Part shown: one piece after another, positions 1 to 10,773 of the stretch
Layout of the letters: every line of letters starts with the position of its first letter
How positions within the stretch are numbered: position 1 is the stretch's first letter
Assembly (NCBI GenBank): GCA_033980235.1
Contig: CM067059.1
Location: 9,431,809 to 9,495,808, forward strand
DNA from: Diadema setosum
Lineage: Eukaryota; Echinodermata; Echinoidea; Diadematoida; Diadematidae
Length of the DNA stretch: 64,000 nucleotides
Direction: 5' to 3'
Position numbers and translations under genes: made by a program
Notes under the pieces: model-generated
The model's database searches: none
What the model was told of the DNA's origin: nothing
The model's input: only the letters and a program-made list of their open reading frames with translations

Positions 1-45
1 ATATATATATATATATTCATATGTGTATTATATATATATTGTTAT
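1..45. repeat. AT-rich microsatellite
   Basis: Alternating AT/TA dinucleotides at the window edge, followed by GT/TG-rich sequence to about 60. Confidence 0.8.
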
Positions 46-739
46 TATTATGTGTGTGTTATACATACAATGAGAATATAATTATGTGAGATATGAGAAA
101 GGAAGGAGAAATCGGTGCGCAGCTTTGACATCATTATTCCTCTTACTGTTCCTCCTTTTCGGAAAAGCGCAAGAGTTGAAAAATATACACGATGTACATA
201 CATATCAATATATCAGTGTATGTGGGGGGTGTGATATTTGCCTGCTTTTTACAGCTAAAGTCAATGTTTGAATTGCTTGATTTATAGAGTGTTTTAGTTT
301 GATTACAATTTTGGGAGGTCATCTTAACACCAACGCCAGAACTCTTCCCGTTCCCCTGACGTGACAACACCTACATTCTTCTTAGAACAGCGACATACTT
401 TTATTTTGTTTATTTCCATTGCATTTTCCACTACTTTATTGATTTATTGTTTTATTGACCACGAATAACGAGATATACTCTTGATGGTGTTAGGATGACC
501 TATATGTATCTCAATCCTGTTCTCGCAAACCTTACGCAGACACTACCTTCGCTTTATGATAATCGTATTTCTTTTACTTTATTTGATAGGTTTTCTTGAA
601 TATCAAAGTTAATTTACTTGTTAATGGCAGTCATTAATATCTTTTTATATTCTTCCAACATCGAATGCGGGAGGTTCGTTGCAAAGCTTCGTTCCAGTGT
701 ATGGTCCGTGAAATTTGTGACGCACATTTTAACCGTGGC

Positions 740-990
740 ATATACATGTAGCTAGTGTATAAGATTCCTGACACTCGGTCGCAGGAGCCGAGTTCGAATC
801 CAGTCCACTGCTTACATCCTTGTATAAGATTTACTACCCTCGATGTCCCTCTCAACCCAGGTGTATGAATGGGTACCCGACAATGCTAGAGTAATGATGA
901 TAATGGCACGGCGCGCTGTTATAACAGCGTCAACACTGAAGAGGCTCCCCTTGATAAAGGAAGACCATTATTATCATCATTATCATTATT
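740..990 (+). repeat. tRNA-derived SINE, family A
   Basis: A pol III B-box-like block (GAGTTCGAATCC, about 790-801) is followed by a conserved body with ACCCAGGTGTATGAATGGG and a TAACAGCG segment, ending in an ATT/ATC-rich tail. The body matches the minus-strand copies at 12.35-12.79 kb, which makes it a dispersed family. Borders are approximate. Confidence 0.65.
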
Positions 991-1283
991 AATCGAAAAG
1001 GCAAAATAAATCAGTTTCAAGTTAATTTGAAAATATGACCCAGGAAAGTGAAGAAAGTATTGGGTATCTCTCTTTCGTCTTAAACGTAGGGCCTACACAA
1101 TTTTCATATGAAATTAAGCAAGCATTTTTCATCGTCGAAATGATTGCAAAATAGGAAAGAAGTTCTCTCCCCCCCCCCCCCCCCCGGCCCATGTTTCCTA
1201 AATCTCCGGTAAAAAAAAGGGGGTACTTTTTGCGCTAAGAAATCCGGCCCGAGAATAAATTGTTGTTTGTGTTTTTGTTTTGT

Positions 1284-1716
1284 TAAAGGTATTAGCCCAC
1301 ATTTGTAAACCTGCAGCAATTGGTCTCATAGTTAGCATGGAGTTTGGGTATGATTGCAGTAACACCTGTGCAAAATTTCGTTCCAATTAGTCCATTACTT
1401 TCATAAAAATAAATTAAAATGCACCGTAATCCGTATGCATGCGTATAACGCTCGCTATCTCCGGTCCACGTACGTGTTACATGTACAATGTCCTGTACGT
1501 AGCTATAGCCCGCGCTCGTAATTCGATTTTGGGTCGGGTTGACCCGGTTTGAAAATTGATTTTAAAACGATGATTTTCTCTCTTTTATCGAATGGTATAG
1601 ACAAAGAGCGACAGGTGAGGTATGTTACTGTTATAACTTGTACTTGAAGTCATATTGGACCTGTTTTATGCAGTTTTGATTTTCGTGGGTTTGCAAATGT
1701 GGGCTAGTACCTTTAA
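1284..1716. mobile_element. TTAA-flanked MITE
   Basis: Inverted termini of about 30 bp with three mismatches: TTAAAGGTATTAGCCCACAT at the left, and its near complement ending in ACCTTTAA at the right. TTAA stands at both outer ends, as for piggyBac- or Kolobok-mobilised non-autonomous elements. There is no coding capacity. Confidence 0.7.
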
Positions 1717-1862
1717 ATGGGTGTATTTGACTTCCACTGTTTCATGTTCATTCGCGTGTGTGTATATGTGTCTATTTGTTACTTCGTCTTTTCAGTGTTC
1801 TTCCAGTCCTTTTTATATCCCGTGCATTAACTTATTTTTTTATTGATGTTCTTTACCAGAAT

Positions 1863-2106
1863 GGCCCACACACCGCAAGTTTTGTCTTTTTAGTGGTCCC
1901 TCCATTTTTCGTACTTTGCGTATTGTTTATTCTATTTCCATCACTTCAGATTTTATGACAATATATAATTACTATACGGTTCCACAATATTATTACTGTA
2001 CACTCTTTTCATTTTTCGTTTTGCTTCTGAAACTTCATTCTCTGTTACCAAAGAAAAAAATGTATATGTTCTTGTCGAAAAATGAAATAAAATTTGAATT
2101 GAATTG
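1863..2106 (+). mobile_element. LINE-like 3' end with hairpin
   Basis: A hairpin-forming block at 1863-1899 (GGCCCAC pairs with GTGGTCC at six of seven positions; loop holds CAAGTTTTGTCTTTTTAG) lies about 150-200 bp upstream of a GAAATAAAATTTGAATTGAA tail. The same arrangement occurs inverted at 5.35-5.64, 25.08-25.33 and 63.10-63.35 kb. No reverse transcriptase reading frame is attached, so this is a 5'-truncated or SINE-like copy. Confidence 0.55.
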
Positions 2107-3189
2107 TCAGTCATGAAAAATCCGCAATGTCAACTTGATGAAAACAACCCCTCAAAAAACGAAAAAAAAAAAAGAATGGTTGAATAAGTGGCTAATGATG
2201 TTGAATGCCATTAAAAATGTAGCTTATTTCGAGACTTCATTTTTTTCTGTCCATGATGAGGAACTAAAGTTGCTTTCGGCACGTTCAGTGTTGATCCAAA
2301 AGCACGTGCATATCTTTGGGTGAATAACATTTATAGTCATAGTAGTCTGTCATTAAGGACATCTGAGCGGAGTTTAAGAGGAAGACAGAACCTTCTTGCA
2401 AATTTCAGGACTAATAGTTACACAAGTTGGTTTACCTGGACACGAACACGAAAGCCACTAAACCTGTAATGCATTTTATAGATATATTTTGACATTTGAT
2501 TTTCTTAGCAGTCTTGTCATGAACATAGGTGTCATCCGCCTGATCGCTCATTGCGATCAAGAACCCCCCAGCTTCAGCTATGTTCCTAAGCTCACTGTCT
2601 AAAAACGTGGAGAGTATGAAATGTTATACACCTATTAATAATATACAACAAACGTTGGACGTGTTTTCTTGGACACGACTTGATTTTAGATAAAACATAA
2701 GAAAGAAAATCAAACTCCCGATGTACAAACTATATCAATATACCAATAATAGCATGATTTCAATACAACACTCGTTCACCGCATTATTGTGTTCAGAGAC
2801 ATAAATGACTGCTTTGAGCATTTACATCTATTGATTTCGAAAAAAAGTGATTATCTGCAAACGATGTTAAATGCGGGTGTATGATACATGTAAAAACGTT
2901 TGCAGAGAACGCGTAGATACAGCCAAGGTTTAGAATGCTCTCATGGCAGACACAGTGGCCCAGAACATATCCGTTTTCTTTGAAGTTTCCGCTGATAGGT
3001 TGTTGATGTGTCATATACCCTATATTATTCGATCCACATCTGCCGGACTTGCATATAGGTCATCGAATCATTGCTGTCCAAACGAGATTCCAAACATATG
3101 GCCCGAATTCACGAAGGTGGTATAATTGAAAACATGGTTTAAACCATGGACAAAGACCGTAGTTTTGTATAGGGCGCCAAGTGTCGCAT

Positions 3190-3284
3190 GGCCTATTTCG
3201 TTACGAAATCAGTCATTTCGTCGACCGAAATGATCATTTCGTCATTTTGTCGACGAAATGACTGATTTCGTAACGAAATAGGCC
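3190..3284. repeat. perfect 34-bp inverted repeat (hairpin)
   Basis: The left arm 3190-3223 (begins GGCCTATTTCGTTACGAAAT) is exactly complementary to the right arm 3251-3284, around a 27-bp spacer that itself repeats ATTTCGTC/CGAAAT. Probably a short fold-back MITE; no target duplication is evident. Confidence 0.85.
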
Positions 3285-4428
3285 AGTCATTAAAAGGTCA
3301 CGTTAATCACAGGCAAAGCGAAGCTTACTTTTCATCTACTTTACCTGGGCATTAGGCCCTTTGCCTTTGCGTTGGTGTCATTGTATAGTGAGCGTGATAT
3401 TGTTTCACTGGCAAATTCGAGTGTTGTGATAATTGAAAAAGGCGGACTATCAACTCCGCGGAACCAAGTGCTAGTGTGTAACAGTAGACTTCTTGTAATT
3501 AAGGACTGATCATTTTACCGTTACATTTACTCTACAAAATGAAAAAGTGTAGTGCAGTTTACAGATGTTACATTTGTTGTTATTCTGTGTAAATGGATCG
3601 CACGTTCAATCTGTCTTGTAATAGACAAAGTTACCTTGTGTTACATACTCACTTAGTCTTTTATGAGGCAGTTAGAGAGATCGCCTACTGTCAAAAGATT
3701 AGTCAAACCGCGCCTGACTTTTATGCAACATCTGCATTTTAAAGGACAGGAACTTTAAACATTGTCCATTTTTTTCTATTATGTAGCATTGAAAGTGACA
3801 CCTAACATGGATAAAAAGCGCATTGGAAGATGTTACTGCATGCATCTGTTCAGTCCAACTGGGAACATTGTTTTAACGATGTCGACGGCCTGTCGATGTG
3901 GATGTATTTCTTTTTTCGTTGAAAAAAAAAATAATTCGAACAGCCCAATTGCACAATGTAAAGCTGTTGCAAACGAATTACATCACAAAATGTTTGACAT
4001 CATCTTACTTTTATTGCGTAAATGTAATGCCAGACAATATCTGAACGCCACTGTTGTTTGTTTGATTTCTGCAGTTTTGTCGAGAGACATGATTGCGACC
4101 ATTAATAAAAAATGACCTAATGGTGAACGAAATGATATTGTGAATAATTATTGTTATTGACATCATCACATAGACTTATGACTCGTTGAGTGATTTGTTG
4201 CATTCTGATATACTTTACGTAATATCACCGTAAATTCATTGCATCTTATCAACGCAAAATAAAAGCAAAAACATGCAAGAGATCGCAATCATCAGTAAAG
4301 CTTAACCCGAATGGTGATGAAATGACGCAACAAATTGTGAAGGTAAAGGGGGACCAAATGAGAATATGCATTATGAGTCTGTAAATGTTTGGAACCCGCG
4401 CAGTATTGTGACTCTGCGTTTCGGTCAA

Positions 4429-4785
4429 TTAAAGGTCCAGTTTACCTTTGGGAGCAGTGATTTCAAAAATGTTCAAGATACCACATTTGATGCATATGTG
4501 TAGGTCTGTTGTATCATAAAACATCCTACCATATGAAATATTTGCAATAAAACCTAAAATATAAGGAGATATCAGGGTTTTTCTGAGTAAACCCTAACTG
4601 TATACGGTTTAGTCTGGAAACATTTTTAGTATAACTATTGTTCACATTTTGTGTATTTAACAACACTTAACATCGATTATACGGATTCAAATTTTGACAG
4701 TGGTTGTTTCTCTCCCTAACTCACATTTTAGAACTATTTTAAAGCACTAATGCTTTCATCTGCAAATGGTAAATTATGCCTTTAA
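4429..4785. mobile_element. TTAA-ended MITE, family 2 (copy 1)
   Basis: Ends are TTAAAGG and CCTTTAA, with imperfect inverted termini (GTTTACCTTTGGGAG against ATTTACCATTTGCAG). A second, inverted copy sits at 27537-27911 inside the GCPII-like gene and shares the whole length, including a TAAGGAGATATCAG block. Confidence 0.75.
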
Positions 4786-4822
4786 GTTTTAAGACGATTC
4801 CTCACTTCCAGGACCCACGTAC

Positions 4823-5031
4823 CTCAGGTTACTTTCTATGTTTTCCGCACTGCATTCGTCGATCATCAGCTGTCCGATGTCCCCATTTTCGACGACGGAG
4901 ATGGAGGGGCAAGCATCGTCTGCGATCCCGAAGTGACCGATGAGGATTCCAATGGCGAAGAGGATCAGGGCGACGACGACCCAGATAATGTGAACGAAGA
5001 GAATGCTATCACGGTGAAGATTCATGGTCAA
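4823..5031 (-). CDS. GCPII-like paralogue, first coding exon
   Basis: The minus-strand frame encodes a short cytosolic tail, a membrane anchor (LFVHIIWVVVALILFAIGIL) and then GHFGIADDACPS, closely matching exon 1 of the gene at 12927 ([12 protein letters not shown]). It ends at a strong donor (GAG|GTACGT, intron from 4822) in phase 2, the same phase as the paralogue's exon 1. Start is the Met at 5031 or the next one at 5025. The following exons, which would carry the PA and peptidase domains, are not seen between 1 and 4822. They may lie beyond the window behind a long first intron, or the copy may be an isolated exon. It faces the complete gene head-to-head. Confidence 0.8.
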
Positions 5032-5349
5032 CTTTCAAAATCGTCAGCGTTGACCTGGTGTTCCTTCACGCGTATCTGCTGTATCTGGTGACTGTGTAAA
5101 GAGTTATAAGACAATTTCCTGCAGCGCATCCCCTTGCATTCACAGTTTAGCGCCAAGCGGAACAAAACGGATGTGTCGCCTATACCCTGCACCCAGGGGC
5201 TGATTTTACAGAGCACGCCAACGATTTGCGAATCATGCGAATACCGAAAAAAAAATTGACAAAGTCCAACGCTCGTATTTTAGTCTGCAAAAGATCGCCA
5301 AGCCTACGCGGAGGTTTGAAAGCGTCACCAACTGTTCGTGGGTATATAC

Positions 5350-5640
5350 ACGTAGTTCAATTCAATTCAATTCAATAGTTTATTTATTTCCATCATCACA
5401 AAGAAAAGAAAAGAAAAAGTTGACATAATCCAAAGTGATACATTTTTTTTTCATTTCTCTTACACTCGTCCGATAAAGGATTTTTTCAATACAATATAAA
5501 GTATATTATACACGAATGATGTCGTAAAAAAGAAACAATGCACTTTGTCATTGCAACAAAAATAGTAAATAATCACATTGATGGAAAACAGTGTTCCACT
5601 AAAAAAGCCACGCTTGTAAAACGTGGAACACTGGAACAAA
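5350..5640 (-). mobile_element. LINE-like 3' end with hairpin
   Basis: Read on the minus strand, a hairpin (5591-5631; stem GTGTTCCA / TGGAACAC, 8 bp, perfect) lies about 200 bp upstream of an ATTGA pentamer tail (complement of TTCAATTCAATTCAATTCAA at 5357-5380). Same family as 25.1 and 63.1 kb. Confidence 0.6.
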
Positions 5641-7689
5641 ACAACAACAGCACCAATTTGTTATACCAAATAGACATATTCATTTAAATTCTTCTACATA
5701 CTATTGTACATTTTACTAATTGATATAATGATGTTGATACTATGAACAATACTTACTAGGATTTTAGGATGCAATCGTATAAACTATATAACATATCACA
5801 TTTGTGGCACAGACACTATGGGGCCAAGTGTGCCAGGAAAATTGAATGGAAAAAGATATGCAATCGGCCACAAAAAACATAACGACGACAACAACAATAA
5901 CACAATACACAGAAATAACAAAATTTGAGGAAATGCACTCAGACAGATACTGGACAACGAAGAACAAGGAAAAAGTAGCAGGGAAGAATAGAGAAGGAAA
6001 AGGAGAGGGATGGAAAAGGTCTGTGGACACACTACAAAATCTCAAGGAAAAGTTTGGCGGTAGATATATATATATTTTTTTTTAGTTTTTGCGAAAAGTT
6101 TTCCCCACACCGGGTCCTTATTTGCTTGTGATTTGTTTTCGATCTTGAAAATGCATTGAAAGCTTCGTCATATGTAAACGACATACGCAAGACGTGAGCG
6201 ATGTTCGCAAAATGTTCGTGAAACCCCAACAGATGTCAACAGTTTAGAGAATGTCTCACGTATGTTTCGTGAAATCCACGAAGTTCTTCCGATCACTAAG
6301 GGTGGGATTTCACGGAGCACGCGAACGATTTGCGAATGACGCGAATGGCAAAATCCAACATTCGGAAAAGTTTTTCTCCGAATGTGTTCCGACAATGAAG
6401 CCGAAAACCATTCTTGCGAAATTTGTGCGAAGTTCTCACGACGTATGTGCGAATGTCGTGTGAACCATACATCCACAATCTTTTCGCGCACTTTTTGAGA
6501 CATTCTCACAAACATTTAGCGCATGTTTGGGGGACGTTTGACCTCGCTAAAACTGATGGCCAAGGTGTTTTACTTCAAAGTGACTTAATCTGATTTAATT
6601 TCATATATTAGGTTCGATACAAATTGAAATCATAAAGACATCTACACAATAACAATTATATCGTAAGAAAATTTTAAAAACCCAAAACAAAATGTTAACC
6701 CCCCCCCCAAAAAAAAAAAAAAAGTCACAAAATTCAATTAAATGACTCTCGAGTACGCCGAAATCATATTTGAAAATTTAGATAACATGTTGGGGAACTT
6801 ACAGAAAATCAGTTGCTTGTTGGGTGCTCCTCAAAAAAGAAGTCGGCACACAGAGACACAGACAGACAGACAGACATACAGACAGGCACATACACACACG
6901 TGTTTGTGTGTGTGTTGTGTGTGTATTCCAGACGGATTTTCGCGTATTTTGTTACTGTTTTTCACTTTCTACATATGGATTTTCAAAAATTTCAGTAACT
7001 ATATTGTTTGATGTGCAGATGTTTGTTACGACTCTAATTTACAGTTAACGGGATACTAGTAATTGAAATAAAAATGAAATTAGGTCAGTATGAACTCAGT
7101 CACCTCGAACAAGGAGTTTATAGTGGTCAGACGTCGCATGGTACGGAACTGCCCCCAAATATGTACCAAACGTTTGAGAATGTTTCAAGAAGACAGTACG
7201 CAAGATGTCGAGAAATAATCGGGCGAACGTTGACGCGTAATTCACTGCAATTGGTTGACATTAACCAAATTGTCGGGATTTGTTTAGATTTCCACGAAGA
7301 TTTTGCGAACATCGCGTAGCTCCTTGGTAGGTCTTGTGCATATGACGAATCATTGAATACATTTTCGAGAACAGATTACAAGCAAAACATGACCAAGGAT
7401 GCTGAGAACGGTGGGGAGAAATTTCAACATTTCATAATCAATTTCCTCCTTAACTAAAATCGGCGCCAGCGAGCAGTTGAAGACACTCCCGAACCCCTGC
7501 GCCAGCTCAGTGATCTTTTGCAGGCTAAAATGTTTACTTATTTTACTCTGTGGAAACGCCCCTTTTTTCACGGTACACGCGTATGACTTGCGAAGGATAT
7601 GAATGTAGAAAAGAAAATTGCAAAGTCCAACATTCGGAGACGTTTTTCTCTGAATAAAGTCAGTATGAGGTCAGACATCTCGGTCATGA

Positions 7690-8655
7690 GACGCGTGCCA
7701 CTTATCTTCTACTTGCGTGTATTCCGTGTGACCTGCCTGAGAGCTTTGAAACCAATCCAATTTTCTGTTACGAGCGACTTACAGGTACTGAGAAGTACCT
7801 GCGTTGGAGTTGCCTGAGAGGTACTGCCGGTAAGGGTCTCCTACTGGTGTTCTGCGTGTACCTCTGCGAGCGAACCCCCACGACTCACTCAGAACAAGTT
7901 TTGAGCATGCTCAAGGCCTTTTCATACCATATTTGGGGAAGTTTTGCGGCTTGACTTGCGGGGAAACAACTTGCTACCCGGAGCTCTCCGCAATTGGTCC
8001 GCACCTGACAGTACCTAGCGCGTATCTCGCCTGTAGTTGCCCGGAGGTGCGCACGCAAGTCCCATTTAACCGCAGCCAAGTTTTGAGTATGACCACATTT
8101 TTTTTTTTCCGGGTGAGTCGGCGGCGATGCCCGGAGATGTCCACGCAGAACGCCGGTAGGAGGCCCTTAGCGGCAGCACCTCGCAGGCAACTCCCACGCA
8201 GGTACTTCGCAGTCCCTGTATGCAGCCAAGATAATGATATTCTGTGGGACTTCTGCCATTCCTTCAGAGGAATTCCTTCACTGAGTTGTCAGCACCCACG
8301 CGACTGGTACACAGATCACACAGTAGAATTTAAGTAGAACGCGTCCAGCAAGTGAGACACATGCTCTGACTCGCCCAAATCCTTGTCCGCCCTCAGAAAT
8401 TGTCCGGTATGCTGGAAAATCCCCACACACAACAAGCCCGCGTAGCATGCCCGGAAAGGTGAGACAGGGCATAAACATGGTTGCGGATAAAAAGATTTGC
8501 GTGCGCACCTCCGGGCGACTACGGTTGAGATACGTGCTAGGTACTGTCATGCGCGGGTCATCTGCGGGGACCTCCGGGTATTAAAGATTGTTCTTCACAA
8601 GTCGCAGGCAAGGCTTGCCCGGAATGGTGTGACACGGCCTTGACATTTGTCAGAC
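7690..8655. repeat. GC-rich interspersed repeat, shared with window end
   Basis: 7708-7850 (TTGCGTGTATTCCGTGTGAC onward, through GTAAGGGTCTCCTACTG) is about 80% identical by eye to 63855-64000. The complement of 8610-8655 matches the element start near 63713 (GGCCCTGTCACA, then CCGGG). The interior is built of short self-similar words (CCCGGAGGTGCGCACG and its complement). Probably a non-autonomous DNA transposon; the left border is not resolved. Confidence 0.5.
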
Positions 8656-8682
8656 GTAACGAATGTTTTGCTTTGCCAGTTA

Positions 8683-8730
8683 TGCTAGGAGTCCACTGGG
8701 CAGGCGCCAGTTGGTGCCAGTTCGCGCCAA
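8683..8730 (+). repeat. Harbinger left terminal inverted repeat
   Basis: Pairs with the complement of 10723-10770. Mismatches fall at the 20th base and in the GTTGGTGCC / GTTCGCGCC segment. Preceded by TTA. Confidence 0.9.
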
Positions 8731-9097
8731 AGATTATGTGATTGGCGCGTAGTGGCTCGCTGTGGCGCCGAATTAATGTTCGCTCGAAATGTATGTCGCC
8801 AAGTGGAATAAACTGGGTGTCATATGGCGTGCGCCAAATGCCACCTGCCTTGCTTCAAAATGGTGCGCCAGTTCGCGCCATTACACGGCTATTTGATTCC
8901 AAATTTCACCATGTTGGCACCATTTGCGCCGATGGACGGCTACATTGCGCCACTTAGTGATTAGTTTGTGCCAAACGGTCGCAAAATTGGTTTAAACTTG
9001 CCGCCACTTTGCGCTACTTGCCGCCACTTTGCGCTACTTGCCGACAATATAAATATCGGCCATCGACTACCTGGTTCAGAACCTCCTCAGCTGCTGT

Positions 9098-9925
9098 ATG
9101 AACAGATTCTCTACTATTATTTACAATTTCGATATGTCCGAGGCTTTTGATAATGTTGGAGTGATGATACTTCTCCATCAGAAGATCATGAGAGATGTTG
9201 AGGTGGCCACTGCCTATCAACTTATGGTGGCAATTCCTGAAAAAGAAGAGCCTCGTAAGAAGAAAAGGAAACACAAGTGGTGGTTTAGACTCATGCTCCA
9301 CCCTCAGCTGAGGGCCGAACGTGGACAGTACCATACCCTCATGAATGAGCTGAGGGAGAATGACAAGAGGAAGTTCAAGAACTACACCAGGTTGTCCCCA
9401 GAGATGTTTGATGAGCTGTTGATCAGGCTTACACTCCATCTGCAGAAGGACACCCACTTCAGGAAGGCCACTCCCCCTGGTCTCAAGTTGTGCGTTTTCC
9501 TGCGCCATCTCGCCACTGGGGCCACCTATGCCGAGCTGGGTTACAACTTCCGAGTGGACAAGGAAACCATCCAGAAGTTTGTCCCTGACGTAGCCAGAGC
9601 GATGGCTATGGATGAGTATGCTGCAGAAGTCATCTCCATCCCCACAACCAATGAAGGCTGGCTTGAGGTTGCAGGTGACTTTGAAACCAGATGGAATCTT
9701 CCTCGCTGTCTGGGAGCCTTGGATGGAAAGCACTTCCGTATTCAGAAGCCCAAGAACTCAGGCAGCCTTTACTTCAACTACAAGCAGTTCTTCTCGGTTG
9801 TCCTAATAGCTCTCGTAGATTCAAAGTACCAGTTCGTGTGGATCGATGTGGGTGGGGTTGGCCATCAATCTGATGCCCAGATCTACAACAACAGTGAACT
9901 GGGTCGGAAGGTCTGGAGCAACATC
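9098..9925 (+). pseudogene. Harbinger transposase (DDE_4 nuclease), C-terminally truncated
   Basis: The open frame begins at the Met of 9098, or more likely 9134 (MSEAFDN). The N-terminal part has a basic KKKRKHKWW stretch and the family-typical YHTLMNELRENDKRKFKNY and LSPEMFDELL. The nuclease core shows CLGALDGKHFRI (first catalytic Asp), then NYKQFFSVVLIALVDSKYQF and GGVGHQSDAQIYNNSELG (second Asp region). Family homology stops near 9925, before the region that should carry the third acidic residue. The frame then runs on to 10159 in sequence that looks like another gene read backwards. The element is therefore unlikely to make active transposase itself. Confidence 0.88.
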
Positions 9926-10139
9926 TTGGACAGGGGGAGCAGGTCTTGGAGCGGAGCCTCTATCAGCTTGAGCCAGCGCCACCACGCGAAGATCTTCATC
10001 CTCTTCGTCATCTTTGCTGCTTGCAAGGGGCCTGGAGCTCAATTTGAGCTTCTTGGGTTGCAGGGGGTCCTTCTTCTTGGACTGCTCAAGTTTGTCATTC
10101 TTCCCCTTTGCTACTGCCTTTGTTGCCTTTTTGGGGCAT
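9905..10139 (-). pseudogene. antisense remnant of second Harbinger protein
   Basis: Reading the minus strand from the ATG at 10139 gives MPQKGNKGSSKGEE and then a stop. One base of frame change continues as DKLEQSKKKDPLQPKKLKL, then an acidic DDEEDEDL stretch. Its codon-like composition and position opposite the transposase fit the N-terminus of the Myb/SANT-type protein that Harbinger elements carry as a second gene. The DNA-binding domain itself is absent, so the assignment is inference. Confidence 0.4.
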
Positions 10140-10284
10140 CTTCTTTGAAAATTATGTGAAATCTTGTAGAAATTGTGAAGGAAAAACTGCGTCTACAGAG
10201 GTGTTGTCGAGTCGAATACTGAAAGCTGTGTGAGAAAGTCCTGCGATGCAGTCATGCTTCCATAGGCGGCAAGTGGCGCCGAAT

Positions 10285-10347
10285 GGCGGAAACAAAGTGG
10301 TATTTGGCGGAAACCAAGTGGTATTTGGCGGAAACCAAGTGGTATTT
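10285..10347 (+). repeat. 21-bp tandem repeat x3 in Harbinger subterminal region
   Basis: Three units of GGCGGAAACCAAGTGGTATT plus T at 10285, 10306 and 10327; the first has one change (AACAAA). Confidence 0.9.
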
Positions 10348-10722
10348 GGCGCGAAATAGTCACCAATCAGGTGCCGTTTGGCTCGCGCCACTGTTGATTT
10401 GGAGCGCTTTGGCGCGGACTATCCGCCTTTGTAGCGCCAAGTGGCGCCACGTGGCGCAAAATCTCATTGGCGCAACGTGGCGCGCGCCATAACATTCCAG
10501 TGGATTCCAATAGGCGGATTGTTTGCGACATTTGGTGCCACTTGGTGGACACTTCGCGCTGAAAGTGGCGCGACGAAGATTTCAAACATTTTGAAATTTT
10601 CTTGCCGCCAAACTCAATTTTTGCCGCCCTACGGGCCACCGCGCGCCAGTTGGGAGGCAGTTTGAGCCACTGCACGCCACTGAGCACCTTATTGGCGACA
10701 CTAGGCGCCACAGCAAATTGCA

Positions 10723-10770
10723 TTGGCGCGAACTGGCGCGAACTGGCGCCGGCCCAGTGGACTCCTAGCA
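10723..10770 (-). repeat. Harbinger right terminal inverted repeat
   Basis: The complement begins TGCTAGGAGTCCACTGGG like the left end. Followed directly by TTA at 10771-10773. Confidence 0.9.
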
Positions 10771-10773
10771 TTA

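Larger units (their letters stand above)
46..4428. other. intergenic, repeat-rich, no gene recognised
   Basis: No open frame here resembles a protein family I recognise. I looked on the minus strand for later exons of the GCPII-like paralogue whose first exon is at 4823-5031 (for example the SRPHMAG or HRDAW coding motifs) and found none. The recognisable content is a SINE near 740-990, a TTAA-ended element at 1284-1716, a LINE-like 3' end at 1863-2106 and a perfect hairpin at 3190-3284. Elsewhere I see nothing. Confidence 0.6.
5032..8682. other. intergenic between divergent GCPII-like genes
   Basis: No gene recognised. 5350-5640 holds a LINE-like 3' end. 5200-5300, 6170-6530 and 7570-7660 share degenerate blocks (GCACGCGAACGATTTGCGAA, AAGTCCAACATTCGG) that look like decayed copies of one inverted-repeat family. 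6850-6930 is an ACAG/GT-rich microsatellite. 7690-8655 is another repeat, listed separately. The open frames at 5764-6085 are low-complexity sequence. Confidence 0.5.
8683..10770 (+). mobile_element. Harbinger/PIF DNA transposon, internally deleted
   Basis: The element is bounded by 48-bp terminal inverted repeats starting TGCTAGGAGTCCACTGGG (8683-8730 and 10723-10770, about 3 mismatches) and flanked on both sides by TTA (8680-8682 and 10771-10773), the 3-bp TWA target duplication typical of Harbinger. Arrays of GGCGC/GCGCC words fill the subterminal 300-500 bp on both sides and may be transposase-binding sites. Inside are a transposase frame lacking its C-terminal part and, antisense, the start of what looks like a second protein. 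The near-identical ends suggest fairly recent movement. Confidence 0.9.

Noticed and set aside
5846..6085. Lys/Glu/Thr-rich frame
   Set aside because: Low-complexity A-rich sequence, no domain, no splice or promoter context.
8742..8957. Open frames in the 8.7-9.0 and 10.3-10.9 kb GC-rich stretches
   Set aside because: These are Harbinger subterminal repeats (GGCGC words) read in several frames, without protein similarity.
9014..9733. Minus-strand open frame of 239 codons
   Set aside because: It overlaps the plus-strand Harbinger transposase, which has the family motifs; the minus frame has none and is a shadow of the same codon bias.
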